Source of the DNA: Clostridia bacterium | GTDB taxonomy: Bacteria; Bacillota; Clostridia; Oscillospirales; Acutalibacteraceae | DNA: 9,615 bases | Direction: 5' to 3' | Assembly (NCBI GenBank): GCA_024689165.1 | Contig: JAILDS010000149.1 | Coordinates: 1-9,615 of the forward strand | Position numbers and translations under genes: made by a program | Notes under the pieces: model-generated | Databases searched by the model: none | What the model was told of the DNA's origin: nothing | What the model saw: only the letters and a program-made list of their open reading frames with translations | Shown here: positions 1 through 5,845 of the stretch, one piece after another | Layout: each line of letters starts with the position of its first letter | Position numbering within the stretch: the first letter of the stretch is position 1

Positions 1-300
1 GTCGTCTTCCCCGACGGCATAGGCGTTCTGCCCTGGATGGTCTGCGGCACGAACGAGATAGGCGAGGCGACGGCCGCGAAAATGAAGGATTACAGGCTCG
101 TCATCTGGGGCATCCACGGCATTTACGGCGCGGGGAAGGACCTTGACGAGACTTTCGGGCTCATCGAGACCGTCGAAAAGGCCGCTATCCAGTACATGCT
201 CATAGCCGGCCATCCCGAGAGAAAGATAATCCCCGATTGGGGACTCAAGGCGGTAGCCGAGCAGTACGGCGTGGTCTACAGGAAGGATTTCTTCGACTGA
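1..300 (+). CDS. rhaD: Rhamnulose-1-phosphate aldolase, C-terminal part (5' end outside window)
   Basis: This is the last 99 codons of an open frame that is already open at base 1 and ends with TGA at 298-300. The start lies upstream of the window. RhaD is a zinc-dependent class II aldolase that cleaves L-rhamnulose 1-phosphate to dihydroxyacetone phosphate and L-lactaldehyde in the cytoplasm. The fragment carries the family's C-terminal signatures: FPDGIGVLPWMV at the left edge, GTNEIGEATA, then IHGIYGAG followed by LDETFGLIETVEKAA. The histidine of IHG (codon 39) matches the C-terminal zinc-binding histidine of E. coli RhaD. That enzyme is about 274 residues, so roughly two thirds is missing. 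The rhamnulokinase at 4331-5794 supports the assignment. No terminator hairpin is obvious after the stop, and the next gene has its own promoter. The fold is shared with fuculose and ribulose phosphate aldolases, but the LDETFGLIETVEK block favours RhaD. Confidence 0.9.
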   Translation, partial: VVFPDGIGVLPWMVCGTNEIGEATAAKMKDYRLVIWGIHGIYGAGKDLDETFGLIETVEKAAIQYMLIAGHPERKIIPDWGLKAVAEQYGVVYRKDFFD

Positions 301-355
301 CCCGGTTTTGTTAAGAAAAAGTTACATTTTGCGTATATTATCGTAACAATTCGGC

Positions 356-384
356 TTGAAAACGGAAACAGCATCATGTATAAT
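356..384 (+). promoter_or_regulatory. Sigma-A-type promoter of the NUDIX/membrane protein/acyltransferase cluster
   Basis: A -35 box TTGAAA (356-361) and a perfect -10 box TATAAT (379-384) are separated by exactly 17 bp. Transcription should start near 390-392, giving a leader of about 57 nt before the ATG at 448. The surroundings are AT-rich against a GC-rich background, as expected for a promoter. It separates the downstream cluster from rhaD. Confidence 0.75.
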
Positions 385-396
385 GACTCTGAATAA

Positions 397-410
397 GACG
401 CCGAGGCGTC
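397..410. promoter_or_regulatory. Operator-like dyad at the predicted transcription start
   Basis: GACGCC-GA-GGCGTC is a perfect inverted repeat with 6-bp arms and a 2-bp centre. It begins 12 bp after the -10 box, so it covers about +6 to +20 of the transcript. In DNA it could be a repressor site. In RNA it could form a short 5-bp hairpin with a CGAG loop near the 5' end. Position and symmetry are seen directly; the function is inferred. Confidence 0.4.
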
Positions 411-447
411 CGTCCCGCGCTTTATCTGCGCACAAAAAGAGGTAATT

Positions 448-1197
448 ATGCTTGGTGAAGATGTTTCTGTTTGTGTGACCGTACCCTTCGGTACGGTCAC
501 GCCGGACTCGGACGAGCCCCACGCCGTCAACTTCGGCGTTGCCCGGGTCCAGTCGGGCAGGAGGGTGTACAATTATTCGTCATACATTTACGGCGTCGCC
601 CACCCGGTAAGGGTCTTCCGCGGGAGGGTCGTCGGCATAGTCCGGCGCCCGGGCGGCCAGCGCATACTCATAGCCGCCTCCAAGAACGCCAGGCCCATAG
701 ACATCGACCTTCGTTCGATGCTTGAGCTGACTAAGGACAGCGGCTGTGAGATCGATTGTCTTTACGAACACTCCTGCGGCGCGGTCGTCGTCCACGGCCA
801 CGGCGCCCGGAGGCGCTACCTGCTGATAAGGAACCGTCGCTCGACGAACTGGAGCTTTCCGAAGGGCCACGTCGAAAAAGGCGAGAGCGCGCACGAGACC
901 GCGGGGCGCGAGGTGTTCGAGGAGACGGGGCTCAGGGTAGAGTTCCTGCCTCACTTCCGCTGCACCTCGAGGTATAAGGTCGGACGCAACGTCGAAAAGC
1001 TCGTCGAGGTCTTCCTCGGCTACGCCGAAAACGCCGGGGTCACTCTCCAGCGCTCCGAGATAGACGACTTCGTGTGGCTGACCTACGACGACGCTCTGGC
1101 GGCGCTGAAGTTCGAAAACGACAAAAGGATCTTGCGCATGGCCCAGGAAGAGCTTGAAAACGGCGAGGAACATTCCGAGGTACATAGAGGTACATAA
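448..1197 (+). CDS. NUDIX hydrolase with N-terminal pyrophosphatase-like domain
   Basis: 249 residues in two domains. Residues 109-240 are a NUDIX hydrolase with a perfect NUDIX box at 140-162 (G140, E146, R154-E155, E158-E159, G161-L162), the Mg-binding core of enzymes that cleave nucleoside diphosphate-X compounds. The preceding WSFPKGHVEKGE resembles Ap4A hydrolases, so a dinucleoside polyphosphate is a plausible but unproven substrate. Residues 1-107 resemble a short clostridial 'inorganic pyrophosphatase' family (MLG..V.V.V..P.G start, VNFG at 27-30, YIYGV.HPV..F.G.V at 46-61). The aspartates of the usual DGxxxDxxxx pyrophosphatase motif are absent; the matching stretch is GRRVYNYSSY. 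This domain is probably a binding or structural module. The start is supported by AGAGGT five bases upstream of the ATG. The TAA directly abuts the ATG of the next gene, so translation is probably coupled. The protein appears soluble and cytoplasmic. Confidence 0.92.
   Translation: MLGEDVSVCVTVPFGTVTPDSDEPHAVNFGVARVQSGRRVYNYSSYIYGVAHPVRVFRGRVVGIVRRPGGQRILIAASKNARPIDIDLRSMLELTKDSGCEIDCLYEHSCGAVVVHGHGARRRYLLIRNRRSTNWSFPKGHVEKGESAHETAGREVFEETGLRVEFLPHFRCTSRYKVGRNVEKLVEVFLGYAENAGVTLQRSEIDDFVWLTYDDALAALKFENDKRILRMAQEELENGEEHSEVHRGT
475..500 (+). promoter_or_regulatory. Strong hairpin inside the start of the NUDIX coding region
   Basis: GTGACCGTACC (475-485) and GGTACGGTCAC (490-500) form a perfect 11-bp stem closed by a CTTC loop. 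It begins 27 nt after the A of the ATG, just outside the footprint of an initiating ribosome. It encodes the near-palindromic peptide VTVPFGTVT. Such a stem could slow early elongation, affect mRNA stability or act as a protein-binding DNA dyad. The structure is certain from base complementarity; any regulatory role is inferred. Confidence 0.5.
1177..1196 (+). repeat. Tandem 10-bp repeat carrying the ribosome binding site of the next gene
   Basis: GAGGTACATA occurs twice in direct tandem (1177-1186 and 1187-1196). The second copy places GAGG seven bases before the ATG at 1198, a good Shine-Dalgarno spacing; the first copy is 17 bases away. The repeat also encodes the last residues of the NUDIX protein (EVHRGT) and supplies most of its TAA. 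It looks like a small duplication that made or doubled the binding site. Confidence 0.7.
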
Positions 1198-1914
1198 ATG
1201 AAAACGATCATAAGGCTTATTCCGGTTTTTTTGCTTACGCTGACGCTTGTTGTGTCGCTTGTTCCGGCGGTATCTGCCGAACAGGCTTCTGTTGCCGAGG
1301 TCTCCGACGGCGCCGAGCCCCTTCTCGGCGCGGCCGCCGCGGAAGAACCTGCGGCGGAGAAAAAGGGCATTTCGGAGAGATTGTCGGCGTGGTTTGTCGA
1401 GCATCTGCCCGGGCTTCCGCCCGAGCTCGTGTGTTTCATAGTGTCGCTTTTCCCGATACTTGAGCTCAGGGGCGGGCTCATAGCCGCCAGCCTGCTCAAC
1501 GTCAACTTCATCAAAGCCTTCATCATCTGCTATGTCGGCAACATGCTGCCCATCCCGTTCATCCTTCTGCTCATCAAAAAGATCTTCGCCTGGATGAAAA
1601 AATTCAAGGGCCTCGACAGGATCGCCGAAAAGCTTGAGGCCCGCGGCGTCAAGAACCGCGACAAGGTGCTAAAGTACGAGACCTGGGGCCTGCTCGCCTT
1701 CGTCGCCATACCCCTGCCGGGCACCGGGGGCTGGACAGGCGCGCTCATTTCAGCCATGCTCGACCTTGATATCAAAAAATCCCTCGGCGTCATCGCCATC
1801 GGCGTGCTCATCGCCGGAATTATCATGTCGCTTATCACCTACGGCATACCCTTCATAGTTTCGTCTATCGCCGGAGGCGGGGAAGCGGCAGCCATTATGA
1901 CTTCTCTGCTGTAA
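1198..1914 (+). CDS. COG2426 (small multidrug export-like) membrane protein with signal peptide
   Basis: 238 residues. The C-terminal 165 residues match the COG2426 / Sm_multidrug_ex family: LELRGG at 88-93, GNMLPIP at 114-120 and the signature IPLPGTGGWTGALI at 171-184. Hydrophobic segments lie near 74-100, 104-128, 163-187 and 196-226. Family members are small integral membrane proteins annotated as putative exporters; the true substrate is not established. Unusually, residues 1-27 form a signal peptide (basic MKTIIR, leucine/valine core, AVSA cleavage site), followed by an Ala/Glu-rich linker of about 40 residues. Typical members are nearer 150-170 residues and start close to the first membrane segment. 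The ATG immediately follows the NUDIX stop, and the acyltransferase gene begins 11 nt after this stop, so the three genes form one transcription unit. The functional link with a NUDIX enzyme is unclear. Confidence 0.88.
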   Translation: MKTIIRLIPVFLLTLTLVVSLVPAVSAEQASVAEVSDGAEPLLGAAAAEEPAAEKKGISERLSAWFVEHLPGLPPELVCFIVSLFPILELRGGLIAASLLNVNFIKAFIICYVGNMLPIPFILLLIKKIFAWMKKFKGLDRIAEKLEARGVKNRDKVLKYETWGLLAFVAIPLPGTGGWTGALISAMLDLDIKKSLGVIAIGVLIAGIIMSLITYGIPFIVSSIAGGGEAAAIMTSLL

Positions 1915-1925
1915 GGAAGGAAATC

Positions 1926-2861
1926 ATGTGGAGTTATAAGACAATCCATTTCGGGATACAGAGAAAGATAGTGTCCCACATGACGACGGACTCGTGGCGT
2001 CACGTGCCGCACGTCGCTTATTCATACGAGCCGGACGTAACGGAGTTCCTCGCGCATTTCAAAAAGCTCAACGAGTCGCGCGCCCCTGAGGACAAGGTCA
2101 CCCTCAACAGTCTTATCCTCAAGACCATCGCCATGGGCGTCAAGGTCGCGCCTTATCTCAACGCTTACATCGAGTTCAACCGGAATTTCGTCACCGGCAG
2201 GCTCGACCTCATCGACTACGTCAACGTTTCCATGCCCATGACGATGCCGACCGGCGAGATGATGACGGTCAACATCAGGGACGTGGACAAAAAGAGCCTT
2301 GAGGAGATAGGCGAAACGGTCAGAAGCGTCCGTGAAAAGTTCACCAGGACCGACCTTGAGCACGCGATGTACGAGGTCTCGATCGAAAACACGATGAACA
2401 ACCTCAGGCAGGGACATTTCATCAAGACGGCGATGCGTCTCGCGGGCTCCCTCGTGGGCAAGCACAGGGTCAACCACCTGCGCGGCGAGGAAAGAAGGGC
2501 CTACGAGCAGATCCCGCCGACGGAGCGTCTCACCACCCGCGACCTGAGGCAGGGCACGATAACCATTTCAAACATCGGTTCGCTGTACCCGGCTCAGACC
2601 GGCGTCGTGAATCTTATCGAGATCGTACCCCCGCAGGTCGCCGCATTCGGCGTGAGCGCTGCTCAGGACAGGGCGGTACCCGTCAAAAAGGACGACGGTT
2701 CCGTCGAGATAGAGATCCGCAAGGTCATGCCCATCTGCATCGTTTTCGACCACCGTGCCCTCGATTTCGGCGAGGTCGTGCCGTTTATAAAGAGGCTTGA
2801 CGAGATATTCGCCAACCCCGAGATCATGGACACCTGGAGCGAGATCGCGCCAAAGAAATAA
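1926..2861 (+). CDS. Stand-alone 2-oxoacid dehydrogenase E2-type acyltransferase domain protein
   Basis: 311 residues that correspond only to the catalytic domain of dihydrolipoamide acyltransferases (chloramphenicol-acetyltransferase fold). Supporting motifs are GTITISNIG (210-218), EIVPPQVAAFGV (232-243) and DHRALDFGE (275-283), which contains the catalytic HxxxD (His276, Asp280). In E2 enzymes the last motif is normally HRxxDG; here DFG replaces DG. No lipoyl domain (DK-A motif) or peripheral-subunit-binding domain precedes it, and no E1 or E3 genes are nearby, so it is unlikely to serve an ordinary dehydrogenase complex. It more likely transfers an acyl group from CoA to an unknown acceptor, or has another role. 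Residues 175-205 (GKHRVNHLRGEERRAYEQ) appear to be a charged insertion before the catalytic core. AAGGAAGG lies a few bases upstream of the ATG, 11 nt after the membrane-protein stop. It is the last gene of the cluster and is probably cytoplasmic. Confidence 0.84.
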   Translation: MWSYKTIHFGIQRKIVSHMTTDSWRHVPHVAYSYEPDVTEFLAHFKKLNESRAPEDKVTLNSLILKTIAMGVKVAPYLNAYIEFNRNFVTGRLDLIDYVNVSMPMTMPTGEMMTVNIRDVDKKSLEEIGETVRSVREKFTRTDLEHAMYEVSIENTMNNLRQGHFIKTAMRLAGSLVGKHRVNHLRGEERRAYEQIPPTERLTTRDLRQGTITISNIGSLYPAQTGVVNLIEIVPPQVAAFGVSAAQDRAVPVKKDDGSVEIEIRKVMPICIVFDHRALDFGEVVPFIKRLDEIFANPEIMDTWSEIAPKK

Positions 2862-2924
2862 CTGTTTTCGCGGCGCTTCCCCGGGGACGGGTCTGCGGTC
2901 GTGTCATTTGTTCCGGATACATAC

Positions 2925-2951
2925 TGCGGCGGGCTGGAAATGCCCGCCGCA
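2925..2951 (+). terminator. Hairpin terminator candidate after the acyltransferase gene
   Basis: TGCGGCGGGC (2925-2934) pairs perfectly with GCCCGCCGCA (2942-2951) around a 7-nt loop, giving a 10-bp GC-rich stem 63 nt past the stop. The U-tract is poor (AATCGTTTG), so termination may be partial. The stem ends 6 bp before the -35 box of the next promoter. Confidence 0.6.
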
Positions 2952-2957
2952 AATCGT

Positions 2958-2986
2958 TTGACAAATCTTTAACAGAGTTGTATAAT
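2958..2986 (+). promoter_or_regulatory. Perfect-consensus promoter of the fructose-bisphosphate aldolase gene
   Basis: TTGACA (2958-2963) and TATAAT (2981-2986) are both exact sigma-70/sigma-A consensus boxes with a 17-bp spacer. The start site should be near 2993, leaving a leader of about 80 nt before the ATG at 3073. This suggests strong, largely constitutive expression, as expected for a glycolytic gene. Confidence 0.85.
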
Positions 2987-3072
2987 GGCACAAAGCATTC
3001 CGTGCATTGCCGCCTGCGTTCAAAGACGGGGCGCGGCGCGGGACAGCGGGGATCATTTAAGGAGATGATATC

Positions 3073-4002
3073 ATGGCGCTTGTAACAAGTACCGAAATGT
3101 TCAGAAAGGCTTATGACGAAGGGTACGCCGTCGGCGCGTTCAACGTCAACAATATGGAGATCGTGCAGGGCATAACCGAGGCGGCGAACGAGCTGAAGGC
3201 TCCCGTCATCCTCCAGTGCTCCGCCGGCGCCCGCAAATACGCAAACGGCGTCTACCTGAAAAACCTCGTCGCCTCCGCAGTGGAGCTGACCGACATACCG
3301 ATAGTCCTGCACCTTGACCACGGCGCGGACTTCGACATCTGCAAGGACTGCATAGATTCCGGCTTCACCTCCGTCATGATCGACGGCTCCTCGAAGGCTT
3401 ATGAGGACAATATCGCCCTTACGAAGAAGGTCGTCGAGTACGCGCACTCCAAGGGCGTAGTCGTCGAGGGCGAGCTCGGCACGCTCGCGGGCAAAGAGGA
3501 TGACGTCGAAAACGAGTTCTCGTCCTACACCCGTCCCGAGGAGGTCGAGGATTTCGTGACCCGCACCGGCGTCGATTCCCTCGCCATAGCCATCGGCACG
3601 TCCCACGGCGCGTACAAGTTCAAGCCCGGCGACAAGCCCCAGCTACGCTTCGACATCCTCGAGGAGGTGGGCAGAAGGCTTCCCGGCTTCCCGATAGTCC
3701 TTCACGGCGCGTCCTCCGTCCCTCAGGAGTTCGTCAGGACCATCAACGAGCTCGGCGGCAGGATGCCCGACGCCATAGGCATCCCCGAGGAGATGCTCGC
3801 CCAAGCGGCGAAAATGGCCGTCTGCAAGATCAATATCGACTCCGATATCCGCCTCGGCATGACCGCCGCCATCAGGAGGCATTTCGTTGAGCATCCCGAC
3901 CACTTCGACCCCAGGCAGTACCTCGGCGACGCCCGCGTAGCAGTCAAAGAGATGGTCGCCCATAAGATCGTCGACGTCCTCGGCTGCGCCGGAAAAGCTT
4001 AA
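3073..4002 (+). CDS. fba: Class II fructose-bisphosphate aldolase
   Basis: 309 residues, a normal length for this family. The enzyme reversibly condenses dihydroxyacetone phosphate and glyceraldehyde 3-phosphate to fructose 1,6-bisphosphate in glycolysis and gluconeogenesis, using a divalent metal. Visible motifs are GAFNVNN (21-27), LHLDHGAD (79-86, catalytic Asp82 and metal ligand His83), VEGELGTLAGKED (131-143), GTSHGAYKF (175-183, metal ligand His178), LHGASSVP (210-217, metal ligand His211) and KINIDSD (242-248), which binds substrate phosphate. The start is fixed by AAGGAG upstream of the ATG and by alignment with the family N-terminus. It has its own promoter, so it is probably monocistronic. 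The TAA stop lies inside the left terminal repeat of a MITE-like element. A tagatose-bisphosphate or ketose-bisphosphate aldolase of the same family is the alternative, but the gene's isolation and strong promoter favour the glycolytic enzyme. Confidence 0.95.
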   Translation: MALVTSTEMFRKAYDEGYAVGAFNVNNMEIVQGITEAANELKAPVILQCSAGARKYANGVYLKNLVASAVELTDIPIVLHLDHGADFDICKDCIDSGFTSVMIDGSSKAYEDNIALTKKVVEYAHSKGVVVEGELGTLAGKEDDVENEFSSYTRPEEVEDFVTRTGVDSLAIAIGTSHGAYKFKPGDKPQLRFDILEEVGRRLPGFPIVLHGASSVPQEFVRTINELGGRMPDAIGIPEEMLAQAAKMAVCKINIDSDIRLGMTAAIRRHFVEHPDHFDPRQYLGDARVAVKEMVAHKIVDVLGCAGKA

Positions 4003-4167
4003 GGCAACACCGCACAAACAGCGGCGCGCGCCTCACTTGATTATTATTCCGTCATCCCGCACAAACCCTCCTTGAAAACCGTCAGGTTTCCTGCGTCGGA
4101 TTTGTACGAGCTGACGAAAAATCCTACTGCGCGATCCGCACACCTTATTTATGCGCTATTGCCTTAA
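3999..4167. mobile_element. MITE-like element with imperfect terminal inverted repeats
   Basis: The two ends are inverted copies of each other. TTAAGGCAACACCGCACA (3999-4016) matches the reverse complement of 4150-4167 (TTAAGGCAATAGCGCATA) at 15 of 18 positions. The 169-bp interior has no coding frame but contains a direct repeat CCGCACAAAC (4010-4019 and 4057-4066) and an inverted pair CGTCAG/CTGACG (4080-4085 and 4111-4116). Both ends finish in TTAA, which could be a target duplication or part of the repeat. The TAA of fba (4000-4002) lies in the left TTAA. Size, terminal repeats and lack of genes fit a non-autonomous miniature transposable element mobilised in trans. I do not recognise the family. 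Confidence 0.6.
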
Positions 4168-4174
4168 AAGGCAA
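4159..4174. repeat. Palindrome at the right edge of the MITE-like element
   Basis: TTGCCTT-AA-AAGGCAA joins the right terminal repeat of the element to a fresh copy of its left-end sequence, AAGGCAACAC (4168-4177, identical to 4001-4010). This could be the remnant of a second, deleted element inserted next to the first. Confidence 0.5.
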
Positions 4175-4189
4175 CACAAAAGTACAGTT

Positions 4190-4222
4190 CCCCCGCCGTT
4201 TCAACGGCGGGGGATTTATGTT
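4190..4222 (+). terminator. Rho-independent terminator downstream of fba
   Basis: CCCCCGCCGTT (4190-4200) pairs with AACGGCGGGGG (4203-4213) in a perfect GC-rich stem with a very tight loop, followed by ATTTATGTTA. It lies about 190 nt past the fba stop because the MITE-like element sits between them. It separates fba from the rhaB operon. Confidence 0.85.
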
Positions 4223-4264
4223 AAAGTGCCCGGACGGCGCGCTTTTTTGCCCGCGTCGGACCAC

Positions 4265-4293
4265 TTGTAAATCGCTTTTAGCTGTGCTAAACT
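4265..4293 (+). promoter_or_regulatory. Promoter of the rhaB operon
   Basis: TTGTAA (4265-4270) and TAAACT (4288-4293) are spaced by 17 bp. The -10 is preceded by TGC, giving an extended -10 element (TGnTAAACT) that compensates for its weak match. The start site should be close to 4300, about 30 nt before the rhaB ATG. A weaker promoter like this fits regulated expression. Confidence 0.6.
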
Positions 4294-4301
4294 GTTACAG
4301 T
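4277..4301. promoter_or_regulatory. Two overlapping operator-like dyads at the rhaB promoter
   Basis: TTTAGC-TGT-GCTAAA (4277-4291, 6-bp arms) covers the end of the spacer and most of the -10 box. It overlaps by one base ACTGT-T-ACAGT (4291-4301, 5-bp arms), which reaches the predicted start site. A protein bound to either dyad would block RNA polymerase, so both are candidate sites for a sugar-responsive repressor. The regulator is not encoded in the window. Confidence 0.5.
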
Positions 4302-4330
4302 CAGGTTTTTCAAAAAGGAGTTTTCTTATC

Positions 4331-5794
4331 ATGAAAAAAATACTTGCGTTCGATTACGGCGCGTCCTCCGGCAGGGCGATAGCCGGGTATTTCGACGGCA
4401 GCTCGCTGAGGCTCGAGGAGCTACACCGCTTCGACAACGAGCCTCTTCGTATGGCCGGGGTCTTCTACTGGGATTTTCCGAGGTTGTACGCGGAAATGCT
4501 CGGCGGTCTCTCTAAAGCGGCGCGGACGGGCGAGTTCGATTCCGTCGGCATCGACACCTGGGGTGTCGACTTCGGTCTTCTCGACGCGCGCGGGCAGCTT
4601 CTGTCCAACCCGGTCCATTACAGGGACGGCGGGACGGCAGGCGCACAGCAGGAGATATTCGGCCTTATCCCCCGCGAGCGGCTTTATGAGATCACGGGCA
4701 CCCAGTTCCTTGATTTCAATTCGATCTTCCGCCTGCACAGCCTCAGAAAGCTGCGTCCCGAGATGCTCTCTGCCGCCGAGAGGCTGTTGTTCATGCCGGA
4801 TCTGTTCGGCTATTTCCTCACGGGTGAAAAGTACTCCGAGTATTCCATCGCGACGACGTCGCAGCTCATGGACATCAGGGCAGGGACGTGGAGCGAGGAG
4901 ATATTTGAAAAAACGGGGCTGCCGCGGGGGCTCTTCGGCGAGATAGTCCCCTCCGGCGCGGTAGTCGGGCAGCTTACGGACGACGTGCGTGCCGCGACGG
5001 GTGCGAACGCGATGAAGGTCGTCGCCGTCTGCGGGCACGACACGCAGAGCGCGATAACGGCCGTGCCGACCGATTCGGAGTCCTTCGCTTTCCTGTCCTC
5101 CGGCACGTGGAGCCTTCTGGGCACAGAGCTCAAAAAGCCCGCCCCGACGAAAGAGGCCCTCGCTGCGAACTTCACCAACGAGGGCGGCTGGCAGGGCGAC
5201 ATCGGCATGCTCAAGAACATCTGCGGTCTGTGGCTTATCCAGGAGAGCCGCCGTCAGTACGCCCGCGAGGGTACGAAATACAGCTATGCCGAGCTCGAGC
5301 AGGCGGCGCGTTCCGTCAAGCCCTTCGAGCGCTTCATCGACCCGGACGATGCGCTGTTCGTTGCCCCCGGCAATATGCCCGAAAAGATCCGCGAATACTG
5401 CCGCAGGACGAAGCAGAGTGAGCCGGAAACGGTCGGCGAGGTGATCCGCTGCATATACGACAGCCTCGCGTTCAAATACCGCGCCACCATCGAGAGCCTG
5501 CAGGCGGTCACCGGCAAGACCTTCGAGAAGCTCTATATCGTCGGCGGCGGCACGAAGGACACCTTCCTCAACGGGCTTTGCGCTTCTGCGCTGGATATGC
5601 CCGTGTCCGCCGGTCCCGCAGAGGCGACCGTCGTCGGCAACCTGCTCGTCCAGCTCATGAGCGCCGGAGAGATAAGCTCGCTTCGAGAGGCGCGGGCCCT
5701 TGTCGCCGCCATGCCCGACATCAGGACCTATGAGCCGCAGGAGCCCGGCGAGTTTGCCGCCGCGTACGACAGATTTCTTGCCGCGACCAGATAA
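4331..5794 (+). CDS. rhaB: Rhamnulokinase (FGGY carbohydrate kinase family)
   Basis: 487 residues, a normal length for RhaB. It phosphorylates L-rhamnulose at O1 with ATP in the cytoplasm, making the substrate of the RhaD encoded at 1-300. Domain I begins with the phosphate-binding FDYGASSGR (7-15) and contains GIDTWGVDFG (73-82), typical of rhamnulokinases. CGHDTQSA (234-241) holds the putative catalytic base Asp237, equivalent to Asp237 of E. coli RhaB. SSGTWSLLG (256-264), NFTNEGG (280-286), KNICGLWLIQE (295-305) and IVGGGTKDTFLN (413-424) complete the family pattern. GGAG lies ten bases upstream of the ATG, and the family N-terminus starts right here, so the start is firm. The downstream gene begins 51 nt after the stop with no clear terminator between, suggesting co-transcription. 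Fuculokinase is the main alternative, but the GASSGR and GTWSLLG spellings and the neighbouring rhaD favour rhamnulose. Confidence 0.95.
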   Translation: MKKILAFDYGASSGRAIAGYFDGSSLRLEELHRFDNEPLRMAGVFYWDFPRLYAEMLGGLSKAARTGEFDSVGIDTWGVDFGLLDARGQLLSNPVHYRDGGTAGAQQEIFGLIPRERLYEITGTQFLDFNSIFRLHSLRKLRPEMLSAAERLLFMPDLFGYFLTGEKYSEYSIATTSQLMDIRAGTWSEEIFEKTGLPRGLFGEIVPSGAVVGQLTDDVRAATGANAMKVVAVCGHDTQSAITAVPTDSESFAFLSSGTWSLLGTELKKPAPTKEALAANFTNEGGWQGDIGMLKNICGLWLIQESRRQYAREGTKYSYAELEQAARSVKPFERFIDPDDALFVAPGNMPEKIREYCRRTKQSEPETVGEVIRCIYDSLAFKYRATIESLQAVTGKTFEKLYIVGGGTKDTFLNGLCASALDMPVSAGPAEATVVGNLLVQLMSAGEISSLREARALVAAMPDIRTYEPQEPGEFAAAYDRFLAATR

Positions 5795-5845
5795 GACGCG
5801 GCCCGCCCCTGCCTTGCCGCGGGGGCTGCCTTTTAAAGGATCAGC

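Noticed and set aside
580..1404. A 274-codon minus-strand frame opposite the NUDIX gene
   Set aside because: It mirrors codon usage of the plus-strand genes, crosses the NUDIX/membrane gene junction and has no family motifs or ribosome binding site that I can see.
2824..3606. A 260-codon minus-strand frame opposite fba and its promoter
   Set aside because: It crosses a perfect-consensus promoter and a terminator stem and opposes a conserved enzyme gene.
4003..4330. A riboswitch or small RNA gene between fba and rhaB
   Set aside because: The terminal inverted repeats explain the left part as a MITE-like element, a terminator and promoter explain the rest, and no known riboswitch core is recognisable.
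5795..5845. A terminator between rhaB and the following gene
   Set aside because: GC-rich complementary pieces of only about five bases precede CTTTT; they do not make a convincing stem, so co-transcription is more likely.
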